From Floccularia luteovirens (taxonomy: Eukaryota; Basidiomycota; Agaricomycetes; Agaricales; Squamanitaceae), in NCBI GenBank assembly GCA_009739215.1, contig VSJF01000001.1, positions 1,364,001-1,428,000 of the forward strand: a stretch of DNA of 64,000 bases, written 5' to 3'. The position numbers and the translations under genes were made by a program. Of the stretch, positions 32,889 to 44,875 are shown in pieces. Positions within the stretch are counted from its first letter, which is position 1; each line of letters opens with the position of its first letter. The notes under the pieces were generated by a model that saw only the letters and a list, made by a program, of their open reading frames with translations, was not told where the DNA came from and searched no databases.

Positions 32889-33127
32889 TGCTTCTGTAGC
32901 ACTGGTTGGAGTGTGAGAGATATTGTAAGTGAGTGTGGGTCAGATAGTGATGACAAGGATAAGTAGTCAATGAAAGAGGGACATTTAATAAATCTGCATT
33001 GGTATAAGAAAGTAGAGATAGAAACAAGCTTCTTAGGGTTACTCAGTGTAACATTGGATATGTATCACGTGATCGCATAACTTTACGTGTTTTTGTTCTC
33101 ATAATGATTCTAGCTATTAGTATCGAA

Positions 33128-34762
33128 TTAAAGCATAAATGTCAACGGGTTCTCCAGGTATCCTTTGAATGACGACATCCATCGTGCCCCCACTGCCCCG
33201 TCCACTGTCCGGTGATCACAGCTCAGCGTTACCTTCATTGACTGCACAGTCTTGAACCCACGCTCTTCTTCGGGCGCAGGTACTAGTTTCGCTTGTGTCG
33301 TGCCCACTGCCAGAATGCATGACTGCGGAGGGTTGATTATAGCCGTGAAATGGTCAATGCCCATCATTCCAAGATTGGAAATAGTGAATGTCCCGCCCTA
33401 TGAATAAAGTTAGTTCAATGTTCTGGTGATCTGAATAAGAATATACAAACCTGGTATTCTGCTGGAGCAAGTTTTCCGTCACGAGCCTTCTTAGCGAGAG
33501 ATTTAGCCTCAGCGGAGATAGAGGCCAACCCTTTCGCTCCAACGTCTTTGATAATGGGTGTGATCAGGCCAGTCGGGGTAGCCACCGCAACGCAAATGTT
33601 TGCCTTCTTGTAACTGTAGATTGATAGATGAATTGAGTTGCAGAGTGGCAATGCATGTGGTTTAGTTGACTCACGTTCGAATAACCTCTCCAAGCCATGC
33701 AGAATTCGCTTCTGGTACGTCTGCTAACGCACACGCTGTAGCTTTTACAATGAAATCGTTCACACTAAGTTTAGCAGATTTGTCTTTTTCGCCCAATGTC
33801 TTGTTGAACACCTCGCGCAATTTAAGGACTCTGTCCATATTGATATCCACTGTGAGATAGTAGTGGGGCAGCTCTTGTTTCGACTGAGTGAGACGAGCAC
33901 CGATCGTACGACGCATATTGGATACTGGTGTATCGGTATAATCCGTCGACTGCATCTGTGGCGGTTGAGCAATGTTTGATAATCCACTAATAGAAGCAGC
34001 AGCAGTTTCTGGCTTGAATTTCTCAACATCTTCCCTGATAATACGACCACCAGGACCCGAGCCTTTGATTTTACTTAGGGGGATTCCACGTTCCAGTGCA
34101 ATTTTTTTGGCGATTGGAGAAGCGAATATCCTGTCACCAGTCGGCAGGTCCGGTTTACTTTCTGAAGTACTTGAGGCTGGAGGAGATGGCTCGGGGAATT
34201 TCTCAGCTTTTGGTGGCTCTGGAGCCTTTTCCTCCTTGGGGGGAGGTTGTGTGGCGGCCTTTTCAGCCATCTCCGCGGCACCAGAGATGTCGTCACCCTC
34301 TTCACCAACAATGGCGATGACGGAACCAACTTGAACATTCTTGGCTCCGTCTGCTGCCTGGAGGGTGGGAAAAAATAGTTTAACTTCTGAGCTAACCACA
34401 CACATGAGGAGACCTACAATTATTTTGGCCATAATCCCCTCATCTTGAGCTTCCACATCGATGGTAGCTTTGTCCGTTTCCTTTAGGAAACAGCTGTTAG
34501 AACAAATTTGCAGAAATATGAGAAGGACAGACTATCTCAAGGAGAACATCGCCAGTAGTGAATGATTCGCCCTCCTTCTTTTTCCATGACGCGATTCCAC
34601 CCTCGGTCATTGTTGGACTCATTGCTGGCATGTTAAAATGCGACAATGCAGACCTACGTACGGAGACGTGGAAGCCTATTACCAGAAAATTGAATATAAA
34701 GAGTTTGTAAAAGAGATAGGAAACATACGGCGTGCAAAAACGCGAGTCAATGAGGATGCCAT
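33128..34762 (-). CDS. LAT1: Pyruvate dehydrogenase E2 (dihydrolipoamide acetyltransferase)
   Basis: Core subunit of the mitochondrial pyruvate dehydrogenase complex; it carries the acetyl group on lipoate to CoA. Exon 1 plus 2 give the presequence [20 protein letters not shown]. One lipoyl domain follows ([20 protein letters not shown], lipoyl-lysine in [11 protein letters not shown]). Then come a Pro/Ala/Glu linker, the E1/E3-binding domain ([36 protein letters not shown]) and the catalytic domain with [35 protein letters not shown] and the active-site [10 protein letters not shown]. The last exon ends ENPLTFML. A single lipoyl domain is normal for fungi. It diverges from CSL4 over 169 bp. 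Confidence 0.96.
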
Positions 34763-34931
34763 TCGGAAGTGCAGAAAAGAAAGAAGGTGAACAACTTCAA
34801 ACTTAACACAGAATTTTTGCGTTGGGGACCAGGTAAGGGACGCCGTCCAGTAGCTCCTTTTGGATAGTCACACTGCGGTATCTTCCGAATATTTCCGGAT
34901 TTATTCAGTTCTTCCGTTGCAAGTCTTCTCA

Positions 34932-35674
34932 ATGTCTTATTCAGAAACAGAGCTACTTCTACCAGGACAACCCATTCCAATACCCAGCAAGGCCCCTGCT
35001 CCACAACTTGGAAGCGGGACATATATGAGGGACGCACAAATCAGAGCAAGCTTGCTTGGTGCTCCACGTTTTGAGGGCTCTGTTGGTGAACCTATCTTTT
35101 CATGAAGCCCATTTAATCATTCTTTTGTAAAACTGCTTGTCGCTCAAATGCACAGACTTTGGTTATACCTCGCGTGCGTCCGCATCCACCGTTGCCAAAC
35201 TCAGTTGTGCTCGGTTCTGTCACGCGTCTGTCCCCGCTTCAAGCACAGATTTCAATAACAGTTGTGGACGGAGTACCTCTGCCTGCTGGCGAAGAATTCA
35301 CCGGAGTAATTCGAAGCCAGGATATCCGAGCGACGGAGCATGATAAAATTAAAGTAGGCGACTGCTTTAGAGGAGGTGATGTTGTGCGTGGTCTAGTGGT
35401 AAGTTTTATGACGGCTGTGGTAAGTAATTTGAAAAAATGGTTTTTTGAAAGATATCACTCGGTGATGCGCGAAGCTATTTCGTCACAACCGCAAAAAATG
35501 AACTGGGAGTGATCTTTGCAACCAGTGAAGCTGGTAAGGGAATAAGCATTTCGAGTACTTTGATCTGAACATCATCAAGGAGCTACACTGGAACCAATCT
35601 CGTGGAAAGAAATGCGATGCTCAAAGACGGGAAACATAGAGAAACGAAAGTGTGCAAAGCCAGATAGTAGCTGA
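34932..35674 (+). CDS. CSL4: RNA exosome cap subunit Csl4
   Basis: Cap protein of the 3'-5' RNA exosome, working in nucleus and cytoplasm. The start MSYSETELLLPGQPIPI leads to GSGTYMRDAQIRASLLG, the usual N-terminal Csl4 barrel. Next come VIPRVRPHPPLPNSVVLGSV and an S1 domain (LSPLQAQISITVVDG..FTGVIRSQDIRATEHDKIKV..CFRGGDVVRG). The end ISLGDARSYFVTTAKNELGV, WKEMRCSKTG and the late Cys pair match the zinc-ribbon-like tail. Three introns: about 35080-35154, 35401-35453 and one near 35536-35580. The TGA is at 35672-35674. The exact first donor is uncertain (a GTTGGT site keeps the frame). Size of about 190 residues is normal. Confidence 0.92.
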
Positions 35675-35888
35675 ATATTTATTTAAGAATAGTATTACAT
35701 AATATATAAGTACCAAATAAGGAAAGAGGGATTGCCATGTGCTCAGAAGAACCCTAATCCATCTTCATTAGCAACTTTCAACATCCGTTGAACACACTCT
35801 CCTCGGTCCTTGTCCGTGCTGGTCCCCCCTGCTTATCCTTATGACTGCAGTACTCTCAGCAACAGATGCGCTCAGGAGGGACAGGCAT

Positions 35889-38057
35889 ATGTCTATTGAT
35901 GATGAGTGCGCCCATAGTCTAATGTCCTGTTTTATTCTTTCTAAATTCAGCGTTAATAGCTTAGCAACGTCAAACGTTGACTGGCAAGCAAGATACAATG
36001 AAGTAAGTTCCTATCAGTTAACTGTTAGACCCATTTAATTTGGGTACAGGTACTGGATATGCTTTCAGAAACCCGCACCGAACTCGACGATTTCCATCAT
36101 GCCAGTAAAGAACTAGAAGCCGAACTTGAAAATGAATTACAAAGAACAGAAAAAGCACAAGAAGAATTGAAGAACAAAGTGAACAAAGCAGAAACAGAAC
36201 GAGAAGAATGGAAGGTGATTGCTAGAATGCATGTTGGAGGGAGTCATATTCACAGTCCGCATAGGGCAAATTTATGTCTCTTCAAACCACTCATAATACG
36301 ACAACCACTTCTTTACAACGTGAACTCGACAAACTTAGGCAAGAACATCAATCAGCTAAAGTTCAACTACGGGAACTCGAGATGGGAAATGATGATTTGG
36401 AAAGGAACGAACGTGCTGTCTCATCAAGTTTAGCAGATATGGAAGCCAAATATTCACGCGCCTTGGAAGAAAAAATCCTTCTCGAACATGAATTGTTGGA
36501 GAAGGCCAGCCTTGAGGAAGACTTGCAGAGGTTGAAAGATGAATTGAGAGGTAAGTGGTGTCGGTACTCCATCACGTATTTGACAAGTTCTTTAACCTTA
36601 TACCAGATGCCAACGTCGAAATATCTATACTCAAGGACCAGCTAGCAAACGCTCTTGTAGGGCAAAAGGCTCCATCGAACAATAGCCAACAGAAACTGCC
36701 TCCACTTATTGTGACCTCGGACGACAACCTTCTCAATACGGCACCACCCCCTGATCTTCAGTTATCGGAGCTCTCGCCAGATTCTTCTTCTTCGGAAGAA
36801 ACTCCCTCAAAGACAATTCCTACACCAAAAATTACGGGTCAATCAGCCATTTTGCAAAGGGTTGGCCTTCAGACAAACAAAAATAACAACATGCTTGGTT
36901 CGCCAACTGCCTTGGCCCGATCGACTACACTGTCACATTTGTACCACAACGCCTCATCAAGTCCTCGTACTCCCATTTCAAGAACACCAGCCCTGCGTAA
37001 TCCATCCGCCGCTATGAGCACAATGTCATCTACAAGCATGACAGCGAAGAACAAGGGAGTACAAATGGTTTCTGAAATGCGAGCACGTGTGCGAAATCTA
37101 GAACAGAAGATACATACAAGGGTCCCTCGTCTTCGCATGGGTAGCATTACTGGACGTACCAGTGCTACGACCGCAATCACGATAAGTACTGCCGGCAGTT
37201 CTTCACCCTCAACTGCATCGAATGCTTCTACAGCCAAGACGAGTCTTGATAGCCTTGCCAATAGGAAGAGTGCAGATTCGCGTAGCAGCAATGATAGTGA
37301 TTCGGGGAAACTTTCTAGGAAAGAGTCGAAAGGGGACTCTTCCGGCTGGGTCCTCATAATGGAGGATTCTCCATCTCCTCATAAAGATAAAGAGAAGGAA
37401 CGCAGAGACCGACGCAGGCTCTCAAGTCCTACCGCACCAACATCATTTCGACCCTCCACCTCAGTTCGGCCAGCCTCTCCTGCAATGCATCCAACATCAA
37501 ATATTGGAAAACCCAACCTACTCGCGCAAAGCACAATGAACACAGGTATTCGACGCCCACAGTCACGTCTTTCTGCCGGAAGCTTGAGTACTGCGACTAC
37601 TGCAAGTTCCATTCCGACACCTGTGTCACGACCAAACACACCAACTTTCCTACCAGTGCCATCTGGTGGGTTTCATACGTCAAGTCCCAGCATGACTGGA
37701 ATTGGAACAAAGCGTTCTAAAGGCCCTGTAAATGGAGATCCATACTCGGCAAAGCGTTCTTCATTGGGAATGAGCACCGCCGGAACGAAGCATGAAGTAC
37801 ACGGACGCGAACGCCCCAACACCATGCCACCACTACCAAGGTATGGAGAAGGCTCGCGATCGGGCGATGAGGATGAGGAAGGTAAAGATCTTCCACATTT
37901 GCCAAGCCAACATTCGAATGTCACCGTGAGGCAGTCGAGTGGGAGTCGGCTTCCGGCAACATCTTCATTGGCTCAAAGTAGGATAGGACGTCCTAGTGGA
38001 AACGGCGTAGGTGGAAGAAAGAGTACAGGAGAGAGTGGAGGACATGGGCGGGGTTAG
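35889..38057 (+). CDS. NudE/Ndel1-like dynein regulator
   Basis: Coiled-coil adaptor that links Lis1 to dynein and helps nuclear migration. A short first exon (MSIDD) and a 46-nt intron join to SLATSNVDWQARYNEVLDML, followed by SETRTELDDFHHASKELEAE, the conserved NudE coiled coil. The coil continues through KFMSLQTTHNTTTTSLQREL and LEEKILLEHELLEKASLEED. The C-terminal two thirds is Ser/Thr/Pro-rich and disordered, with a conserved patch near MVSEMRARVRNLEQKIHTRV that is typical of fungal NudE (RO-11) proteins. Introns fall after YNE, after EWK and near 36551-36604. The remaining 1.45 kb is one exon ending at the TAG 38055-38057. Length is about 650 residues. The start exon is inferred; the rest is firm. 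Confidence 0.88.
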
Positions 38058-38546
38058 GAAGGATGGCAGAGATACAGACTAGGCAGGGGTATACAGGGGT
38101 GTGTGCATCGAGTGTTCCAATTTTCATTCCCTTCATCTTATATTATTTGGAACATCTTTTGTGGACCGGCATATGCTACTTTCACTAATTTTTCACGACG
38201 CCGCTGGGATTTCGATTATCTTGATTAACAATCACTCTCCTTTCCCTCACCAACTTGACGCTGTTAGTGTACTTAGACCAGTGATGACTTTCATGATTAC
38301 TTATTAATGTTTCGTATGACTGGTTTACCGTATGACTAATTCTGTTTATTTGATATATGAGACCTGATAATTTGTTGTACGAATTTATCTTATTTTATCT
38401 TCTGGAACAACTTGAACTGTGTTCAATGTTAAATAGTTTCTGAAATCCTTCATCTGCCAAGGGTTGCACGTGACAAGGAACAAATTACATTGTCACGGAG
38501 GTGACACCGAAACTTTCCTGAAGTCGCTCAATGTTAATTAGCGATC
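38058..38546. promoter_or_regulatory. Intergenic region upstream of ESS2
   Basis: 489 bp between two tandem plus-strand genes. The first half looks like 3' UTR. A CACGTG lies at 38467-38472, about 75 bp before the ESS2 ATG, in the context GCACGTGACA. No gene is seen. Confidence 0.45.
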
Positions 38547-40233
38547 ATGCAACGACAAATCTCGGAGAATGCTTCTACATCAACAGCATTGACTATAACA
38601 AACTTATCACATACCCCTGAGCGTTCCCTCAGCCATCAGGTCGTGCTTGAAGAAGACGAATATACCGCTGCACTATCTCACATCATCGCACGCGATTTCT
38701 TTCCGTCATTAACTCACCTGAACACAGCCAATGCCTACCTCGATGAACACGAACTGTCTCTCCAGGGGCTCTCGCATGATACTCCGCATGTTAGAGCATC
38801 CTCATTCGCACCGACACCAACCCATAGTGGACCGACTGCAACACCCTCGTTCACACCCTCATCTATTTCCACGCCAGCAAACACCTCGGTTCCAAAGTTT
38901 GATACCAGCCTAAGTCTGGATGCATTTCAAGCCCGCTATACGTCCGAGGACAATGCGAGTTTTGCACATATACTCAATGAAGAAAATAAAACGAGACGTG
39001 CACGATGGGGTTGGGCTTGGGATGCACAAGGGAGGGAAGAAGCTCGACACACGCGGGCAATTGAAACGAGAGAGCGGAGGCTTATCGAAGCGCCATCACA
39101 AATGGGAGTAAGAGAACGACTGTCAATCACTAGACCAGCAGACGTGAAAGGGCTTTTGGAGGCGGCCAAAGAGGGTGACCAAGAAGAAAAGGGCAGCAAT
39201 GAAACGGGAGAAAAGACGATGGATCCAGGCGAGGACAAGAGTGACAATAAGGATGTTGCGTTGGTGGAAAAACATGAAGATATGGAAGTCGATGTGATGG
39301 CCCCCCAAAACGACACAAGAGCTGCTGGTGTTGATGGATGGCAGTTTAAGGTGTGCATTATCCTCTGCTAGTACCCCTAAACTTCAATGTTTATTCATCG
39401 TTTTAAGGCGCGAAATTCATTAATGTTTCCTCCTGATGCAGATGTGTCTCCATATGCTCTTCCAAAACACATGAAAAGAGAGGCACCTGATCCGCGGTCA
39501 ATACTACACGGAAATACCAGACTACAAGATCAGGAGCCAACTGGATTCTCACAGTCTTCACGTGGAATGTCCGCCCCTCCTAGTCCAACAAGGAGCAGAA
39601 TAGATGCAGCTATCAGTGGCACGCCATGTATGTATATTATAATGATTGCAAGCTCTGCTTTCTTACTGTCATATAGACCGTCCTAGATCACCTTCACAAT
39701 CAGATTTCTCTCTCGTCCCAAACGTCCCTTCCCCCACACCAGAGGAGTTAGGACCAGCAGCAGTAAAACAGCTAATGACTTGGGGAACACTCACTGCAAC
39801 ACCCCGAATTATCTCACAAGGGGATGGGGATGGGCCCCCACTAACACCAGGCACGCCATTCCATCTACAACCAGTATCTGCCCGTGAAGCAATATCGCAT
39901 AAGCTGTCAAGCAGTGCGGCGCGTAGTCTTCGAGCAAAGGCGAGTCTTCTTGGGCTCAAGACTGGGTCGGGGCTAGGTGGAACATCCAGAATGAGTAGCC
40001 AACAGAGGAAAAAGGGGGATATGATGCCCCCGACATGGACACCGCGACGATCCGAAGCTGCAGGGAACCTGACACCTGCAGCACGACGACTACTGGAACG
40101 CACAACAATGGGATCGAGGCGAGCCGAGGCAATGGAGCGTCAGGCGGCATGGGACGGAGGTGCAAAGGCCCGGGATAGAGAGCTCAACCGCGTCCGGTGG
40201 ACTCCAACCCCAAGCCCTGTTACAAGAAGATGA
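38547..40233 (+). CDS. ESS2/DGCR14 (Bis1) splicing-factor homologue
   Basis: Nuclear protein associated with the late (C) spliceosome. The N-terminus has the family signature VVLEEDEYTAALSHIIARDF plus FPSLTHLNTANAYLDE. The middle holds LSLDAFQARYTSEDNASFAH and ILNEENKTRRARWGWAWDAQ, a hallmark of ESS2. The end carries MTWGTLTATPRIIS, LTPAARRLLERT and the tail VRWTPTPSP. Two introns (about 39351-39407 and 39628-39678) split three long exons. The frame is open from the ATG 38547 to the TGA 40231-40233, about 525 residues. It faces the FAM192A/Fyv6-like gene tail to tail, another splicing-linked protein. Confidence 0.93.
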
Positions 40234-40370
40234 AAAATATGGACGGTTTGAATATAATGTGCAATCATGCAATGTAATAATATATTACCATGGCTACATA
40301 CTTCGCCTACTTACGATACGTACTGGTATAATGAAACTAAGTAGTGAATGTAGAATCATGTCAAAGGCCA

Positions 40371-41312
40371 CTACGACGTTGATACTTTGCGTCTTTTTGC
40401 ATTTGGTTGCTCATCTTTATCCGCGTCATCTAGCTTCGGCTCTGCCTTGTCGGCTGGTGGTTTGGGAAGGTCAGCCTTAGGCTTTTTCTTCACAATAACG
40501 CCTTTGAGCTGTTTTTTGATATCCTTCTTTGGTACGATTTGTGATGGCTTTGACATAGGTGCATTAGTCTTAACAGGTTGTGCAGAAGGAAGCGGAGGAG
40601 CATTATTTGATATTCTGGCAGCCACAGCCCTGAAGAGAGAGAGAAAGAGAGCTGAGTCAATACAGAGAATAGAGTAGAGAAGATGTATAGATAGCTACTC
40701 TTTGAAGTTCTTAACCTCCTCGCCATCAAGTTCTCTGCGTTGGCGTTCTTCTGCCTCTTGACGTTCACGAATAGAGTCAAGAAACATAATTTCATCTTCC
40801 TCGAGTGCACGAAATTGATTTGCTGTGCGGGATGAGAAAAAAGATAGGAACTGGCGCGCATAGATTACCTAGCTTTGTCTTTTCTTCCCATTCTTCTTGT
40901 TTCGCGATCTAGAATGCTAGGTTAGTTAGGGTGTTAGGAGTGCAGAAACAAAACACGCACTTTGTTTGCAGCAAGTTTCTACATCGGATAGAGACCAGGT
41001 TGGAAAAGTAAGTAACACGGGAGCAAGATAAGATAATAAAATAGATACACACTTCAGCAAGGCTGCGACCGTCATATGAATCCTCTTGCTGTGGTGGAGG
41101 CGGCGCCTGGCCAAGGCTGTGACGTTAGGCTGTAATGAACGATAGCACGAGTTATACATTCAGCAAGACATATACCGGGCATAAGCAGCTTTCCACTGCT
41201 CTTCACGACGAGCTCTTGCGACGTCAACTTCGTTCTGAGATACGAAGCGAGAGCCAACTGGACCAGAGGAGAGGGAAGGAATGAGAGCGTTTGAAATAGA
41301 GTCTTCTGGCAT
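40371..41312 (-). CDS. FAM192A/NIP30 (Fyv6-like) domain protein
   Basis: Exon 1 encodes MPEDSISNALIPSLSSGPVG followed by SRFVSQNEVDVARARREEQW, the start of the NIP30/FAM192A domain. Later short exons give YDGRSLAEKLAANK, KQEEWEEK, NQFRALEEDEIMFLDSIRER and EAEERQRRELDGEEVKNFKE. The last exon is a low-complexity Lys/Pro/Ala tail with KKPKADLPKPP and KRRKVSTS. The family includes human FAM192A (PSME3-interacting) and yeast Fyv6, reported as a second-step splicing factor. Either role would be nuclear. At least five introns of 45-65 nt cut it, so only the tail is visible as a long open frame. The start ATG is 41310-41312. It shares an 82-bp AT-rich divergent promoter with the Srf1-like gene. Confidence 0.85.
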
Positions 41313-41394
41313 GAGAGCGGGAGCGAAGGATAAATAATTAAATATATAATTAAATATATATATACCAGACTACGCCTCCGCTTGAGTTATTCGG
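41313..41394. promoter_or_regulatory. 82-bp divergent promoter with AT repeat
   Basis: The ATGs of the FAM192A-like and Srf1-like genes are only 82 bp apart. Most of the interval is a near-perfect A/T stretch of TTAAATATATAA type units (about 41332-41364) that could serve as a nucleosome-free, TATA-like core for both directions. Confidence 0.6.
41332..41364. repeat. A/T-only imperfect repeat
   Basis: About 33 bp with almost no G or C, made of two copies of an AATTAAATATAT-like unit that ends in a (TA)n run. It lies in the short divergent promoter. Confidence 0.7.
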
Positions 41395-42764
41395 ATGTCC
41401 GACGCTCACTCTGCCCATTCGTCCGCTCACTCTCGCCGTCCTCTTCCTCCCGCTGTTCGCGTCGTAACCGACCCTCGTCTGTCATTATTTCTACTTCTCC
41501 ATTGTCTCTTAACTAACTGATTTTATAGCTTGGGCTCGTGACGAACCTCCTTCTCCGCAATGCCTTACGTTCGACGTCACCTCTTCACTACCCAACCACC
41601 TATCTGATGGTCTCGTATCCACGAATTCACTTGCATCCCACTCTGACTCTCGCTGGTGGACTTTTACTCTCCCTCGTCCCACTACTGATGGTCAGTCTAC
41701 AAAGAAACAGATCAGAAACCGTACTATACCCTGGATACCCACTGCTACCGCCGATCGCGCCTCATCCTCACTCTCATTACACCCTCCCGACCCCAATATC
41801 AACTCTGGCTCATCTTTCGAAAAGGGCCAGGGTCCCCGTATAACCCTGCAAGTACCTCCGGCTATCTCTTTCACTAAATCACACAACTCTCCAGGATGGG
41901 ACTCTCCCTGGACTTCTCGTCCAACTGCCCAGGGGCCTATCAATGCACGCCGTGAGCACTCCTATGGATTTGGCGACTATGCAGACACTTCCAATCCTCC
42001 AAGTTCAACTCCTTCATATAAGCGTAAAACCTTCCGATCTTTTCTTCTCACGAACGTTTACGTTCCCCTCGTAAGCATTCATTATCTTTCCATACACTTG
42101 TTTCCCATATTCTTTTGTCAGTTTTTTCGTTTCTCCAACATCGCCTTCACAGGTGCGGCTCTTGGCATGGCGATCCGCATTCGTCAGGCAGAGAGCCACA
42201 ATGGTATAATGGGTGCTATTGGAAGCTCACCGTATGTTGAGATGTCACCACTCTTCTTTGTTCGGATTTCAACATATGATAACTATTAATAGAACGGTTG
42301 TCATCATATTTGCACCTCTGACTCTCGTTCACGTTATGGCAGCCATATACGTATGTCTTTCATCCCCCAACCCGTATTCTATTCACATCCTTCATCAGCT
42401 TGAATACTTTGGACGTCCCCTAGGTCTCTGGCGTACCTCTGCAAAACTAGCACACACCCTTTCAGAAGTCCTTTTCATCTGCGCTTGGTCTGCTGCTTTA
42501 TCTCTCTGCTTTGACAACTTTTTCACCTCTCTCATACCATGTGCTTCCCCTTCGTCATTGGCATGGTACTCTCATATCCCTCGTCCACCAAGCTTTCTGC
42601 CGGCATTCGAAGATAGCTTTGGTGATCTCCTGTGTGATAGCCAACTATCACTCATATGCCTGGTAGGGGTTGGGCTGATGGCCTATTGCACCAATCTCAT
42701 AATCAGCCTGTTTCGAATATTCGAGAAAGTGAAATATCACCCAGGATCTGTCAGAGAACCGTAG
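41395..42764 (+). CDS. Srf1-like multi-pass membrane protein
   Basis: The first half is hydrophilic and disordered (MSDAHSAHSSAHSRRPLPPA, WARDEPPSPQCLTFDVTSSL). The second half has four likely membrane segments: around FSNIAFTGAALGMAIRIR, TVVIIFAPLTLVHVMAAIYL, LSEVLFICAWSAALSLCFDN and LSLICLVGVGLMAYCTNLII. Between them, LEYFGRPLGLWRTSAKLAHT is a strongly conserved loop in fungal proteins annotated as regulator of phospholipase D Srf1. That name rests on remembered family patterns, so the phospholipase D link is tentative. Introns at about 41451-41528, 42070-42121, 42231-42291 and 42351-42400 join the frame. The TAG is at 42762-42764. Membrane location is firm; function is not. Confidence 0.72.
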
Positions 42765-43004
42765 TTCTTTAACCTATATCCATTCGTTCCAGATGTTCTA
42801 TTTATCTATCACTCTTGTATACTTCCCCTTCGCTTTGTCATTAGCAAAGAAGTAGATGTGTATCATATAATATGTAAGTTAGATATGACTTGTATAGTAT
42901 AATATCCTTATTGCAAAGAATTGCACCTTTTATTCACACGATGCCAATGACCCAAAGACTTGCTAATCTGGGCATCACTCTGTTCCCGCTATAACCTGAA
43001 ATGT

Positions 43005-44790
43005 ATGTTGTTCGCTTCAGACAATCAAGTCTCTCCAGACTCTCCATCTAGTTCCTCTCATCCGATAGACACCATAGAAATGGACGTTATTACCCCGAAC
43101 TCAAAAACCACAGGAAAACTCCCCAACGCAGAGCCACGCCCACTTGATAAAAAAGATTATGCACTCGGAATCGTACTGCTACTGGCAGTGGTTTGTCTGT
43201 GGACTCTGTCAAATTTTGTGACCCAAGTGCGTATCTCCTCTTGCATCTGGCACCATATTCCCAACACTGAAGACTTCTTAGGATCTCTTCGAGGGCGGTT
43301 ACGAGAAGCCGTTCCTGTATGTGTCCTTTCCTATTTTCTGTTCCGGAAACTCTACTGACTTTGACTTGATAGTGTAACATATCTTAACACCAGCGCATTC
43401 TCCCTATACCTCATTCCATTCTTAATACGCAAATATTACTGGCGAAGTGAGTCTGAAACCTCGGATCGACTTAGTGCCGGGCGAAGAAATGCCCTCCGTA
43501 ACGCGTAGGCTTTTCATATTGGAATCCCGCACCTCTCATGCTGATCTATCTATGTAAATAGTGCAGCAACAGAAGAAGTCCAGCCACTCGTGTCCGAGGA
43601 GAGTTTAGAAAGAGGTGCCGAGTACGATCAGGATGTGCATGTGAGTAGCCAACCAATAACATGTTGTAGTCGCTATATAAACATTTGTAAAAAGGCTCTA
43701 AATGTTGTACACGACGACGAAGTACCATTAACGGAACGGGAGACGGCAGCGCTTGCCAGTGTCTTTTGTGTTCTATGGTTTGTTGCAAATTGGTCAGTCA
43801 ATGCCTCCCTGGACTATACCAGTGTCGCAAGTGCGACAGTTCTTACGAGCATGAGTGGTGAGCGTCATGACATATACTTGAACTAATCGAAATACTAATA
43901 GATAATTCAGGGTTCTTCACGTTAGGCATAGGAAGGATATTCCGCGTTGAACGCCTGACACTGATCAAAATTATCGCTGTAGTTGTCAGGTTAGTTGATC
44001 ATGTTAAATCCACCAAGATATTTTTTCTTATCGATGGATGTAGTTTTTTTGGTGTTATTCTCGTGTCCCTCTCTGACTCTCATACAACACCACCAACCTC
44101 TGAATCCCCCTCTGTATCTCATCTACCCCCCAGATCACTACCCATTTCCAAGTCTGGAAATGAACACCCACCGAGACCAATGTTAGGTGATGCTCTCGCC
44201 CTGCTTTCTGCACTTTTCTATGCCATCTATGTCACTTTGCTCAAAGTACGCATAAGAAATGAGTCACGCATTGATATGCAACTATTCTTTGGATTCGTTG
44301 GCCTTGCAAATATGATTGTGTATTGGCCCATGGGACTTATTCTACACTACACGGGTGCCGAGCGCCTCGAACTTCCAACATCTTCAAGGATGTGGGCAGC
44401 ACTAGCTATTAACGTGCGTTAGATTTGACCATATGCATGTGATGAAGCTGAGAATTCTGCTGGGTAATCCAGATGATCATTACACTTCTGAGCGATTTTC
44501 TATATGTACTAGCTATGCTCAAGACTACCCCGCTCGTTGTCACAGTAGGACTGAGTTTAACAATCCCCTTCGCTGTGTTTGGTGATTTCTTGTTGCATCG
44601 CCCAGCTGATTTGCAGGTTGTTGCAGGGGCAGCTCTTGTGCTAGTCAGTTTTGTTGCGATTGGGATGGGAAACGCAGATATACAAGAGAACAATGATACC
44701 AATGGTAACGGACAAACAAGGGATGAAGAAAGATATTTATTAGACGGAACTCGTGAGGAAGGGGATGGTGTAATCTTACATAATACCTAG
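43005..44790 (+). CDS. SLC35F5/THI74-type transporter (EamA fold)
   Basis: Drug/metabolite transporter family protein with about ten membrane helices. The N-terminal cytosolic part (MLFASDNQVSPDSPSSSSHP) is followed by YALGIVLLLAVVCLWTLSNF, EKPFLVTYLNTSAFSLYLIP, an acidic loop, then VFCVLWFVANWSVNASLDYT, VASATVLTSMSGFFTLGIGR, LTLIKIIAVVVSFFGVILVS, LGDALALLSALFYAIYVTLL, DFLYVLAMLKTTPLVVTVGL and VVAGAALVLVSFVAIGMGNA. The order matches SLC35F5 and fungal Thi74-like proteins of vacuolar or Golgi membranes; the substrate is uncertain. About seven introns. The start ATG 43005 is the first in this frame; upstream ATGs near 42941 run into a stop. It ends at TAG 44788-44790. Confidence 0.87.
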
Positions 44791-44875
44791 ACCTTGCATT
44801 TCTAATACCCACAAATAACGCTGATAACGACGACATCCTGGCTGCTCCGTCTGTAATTTATATCCATCTGTACTA

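Noticed and set aside
35841..36038. Frame MTAVLSATDALRRDRH... as the start of NudE
   Set aside because: It reads through an intron; the shorter start MSIDD spliced at 35904-35949 gives a family-like N-terminus.
42930..43004. Upstream ATG (MPMTQRLANLG...) for the SLC35F gene
   Set aside because: It hits a stop before the conserved region, and the intron needed to join it would be only about 18 nt.
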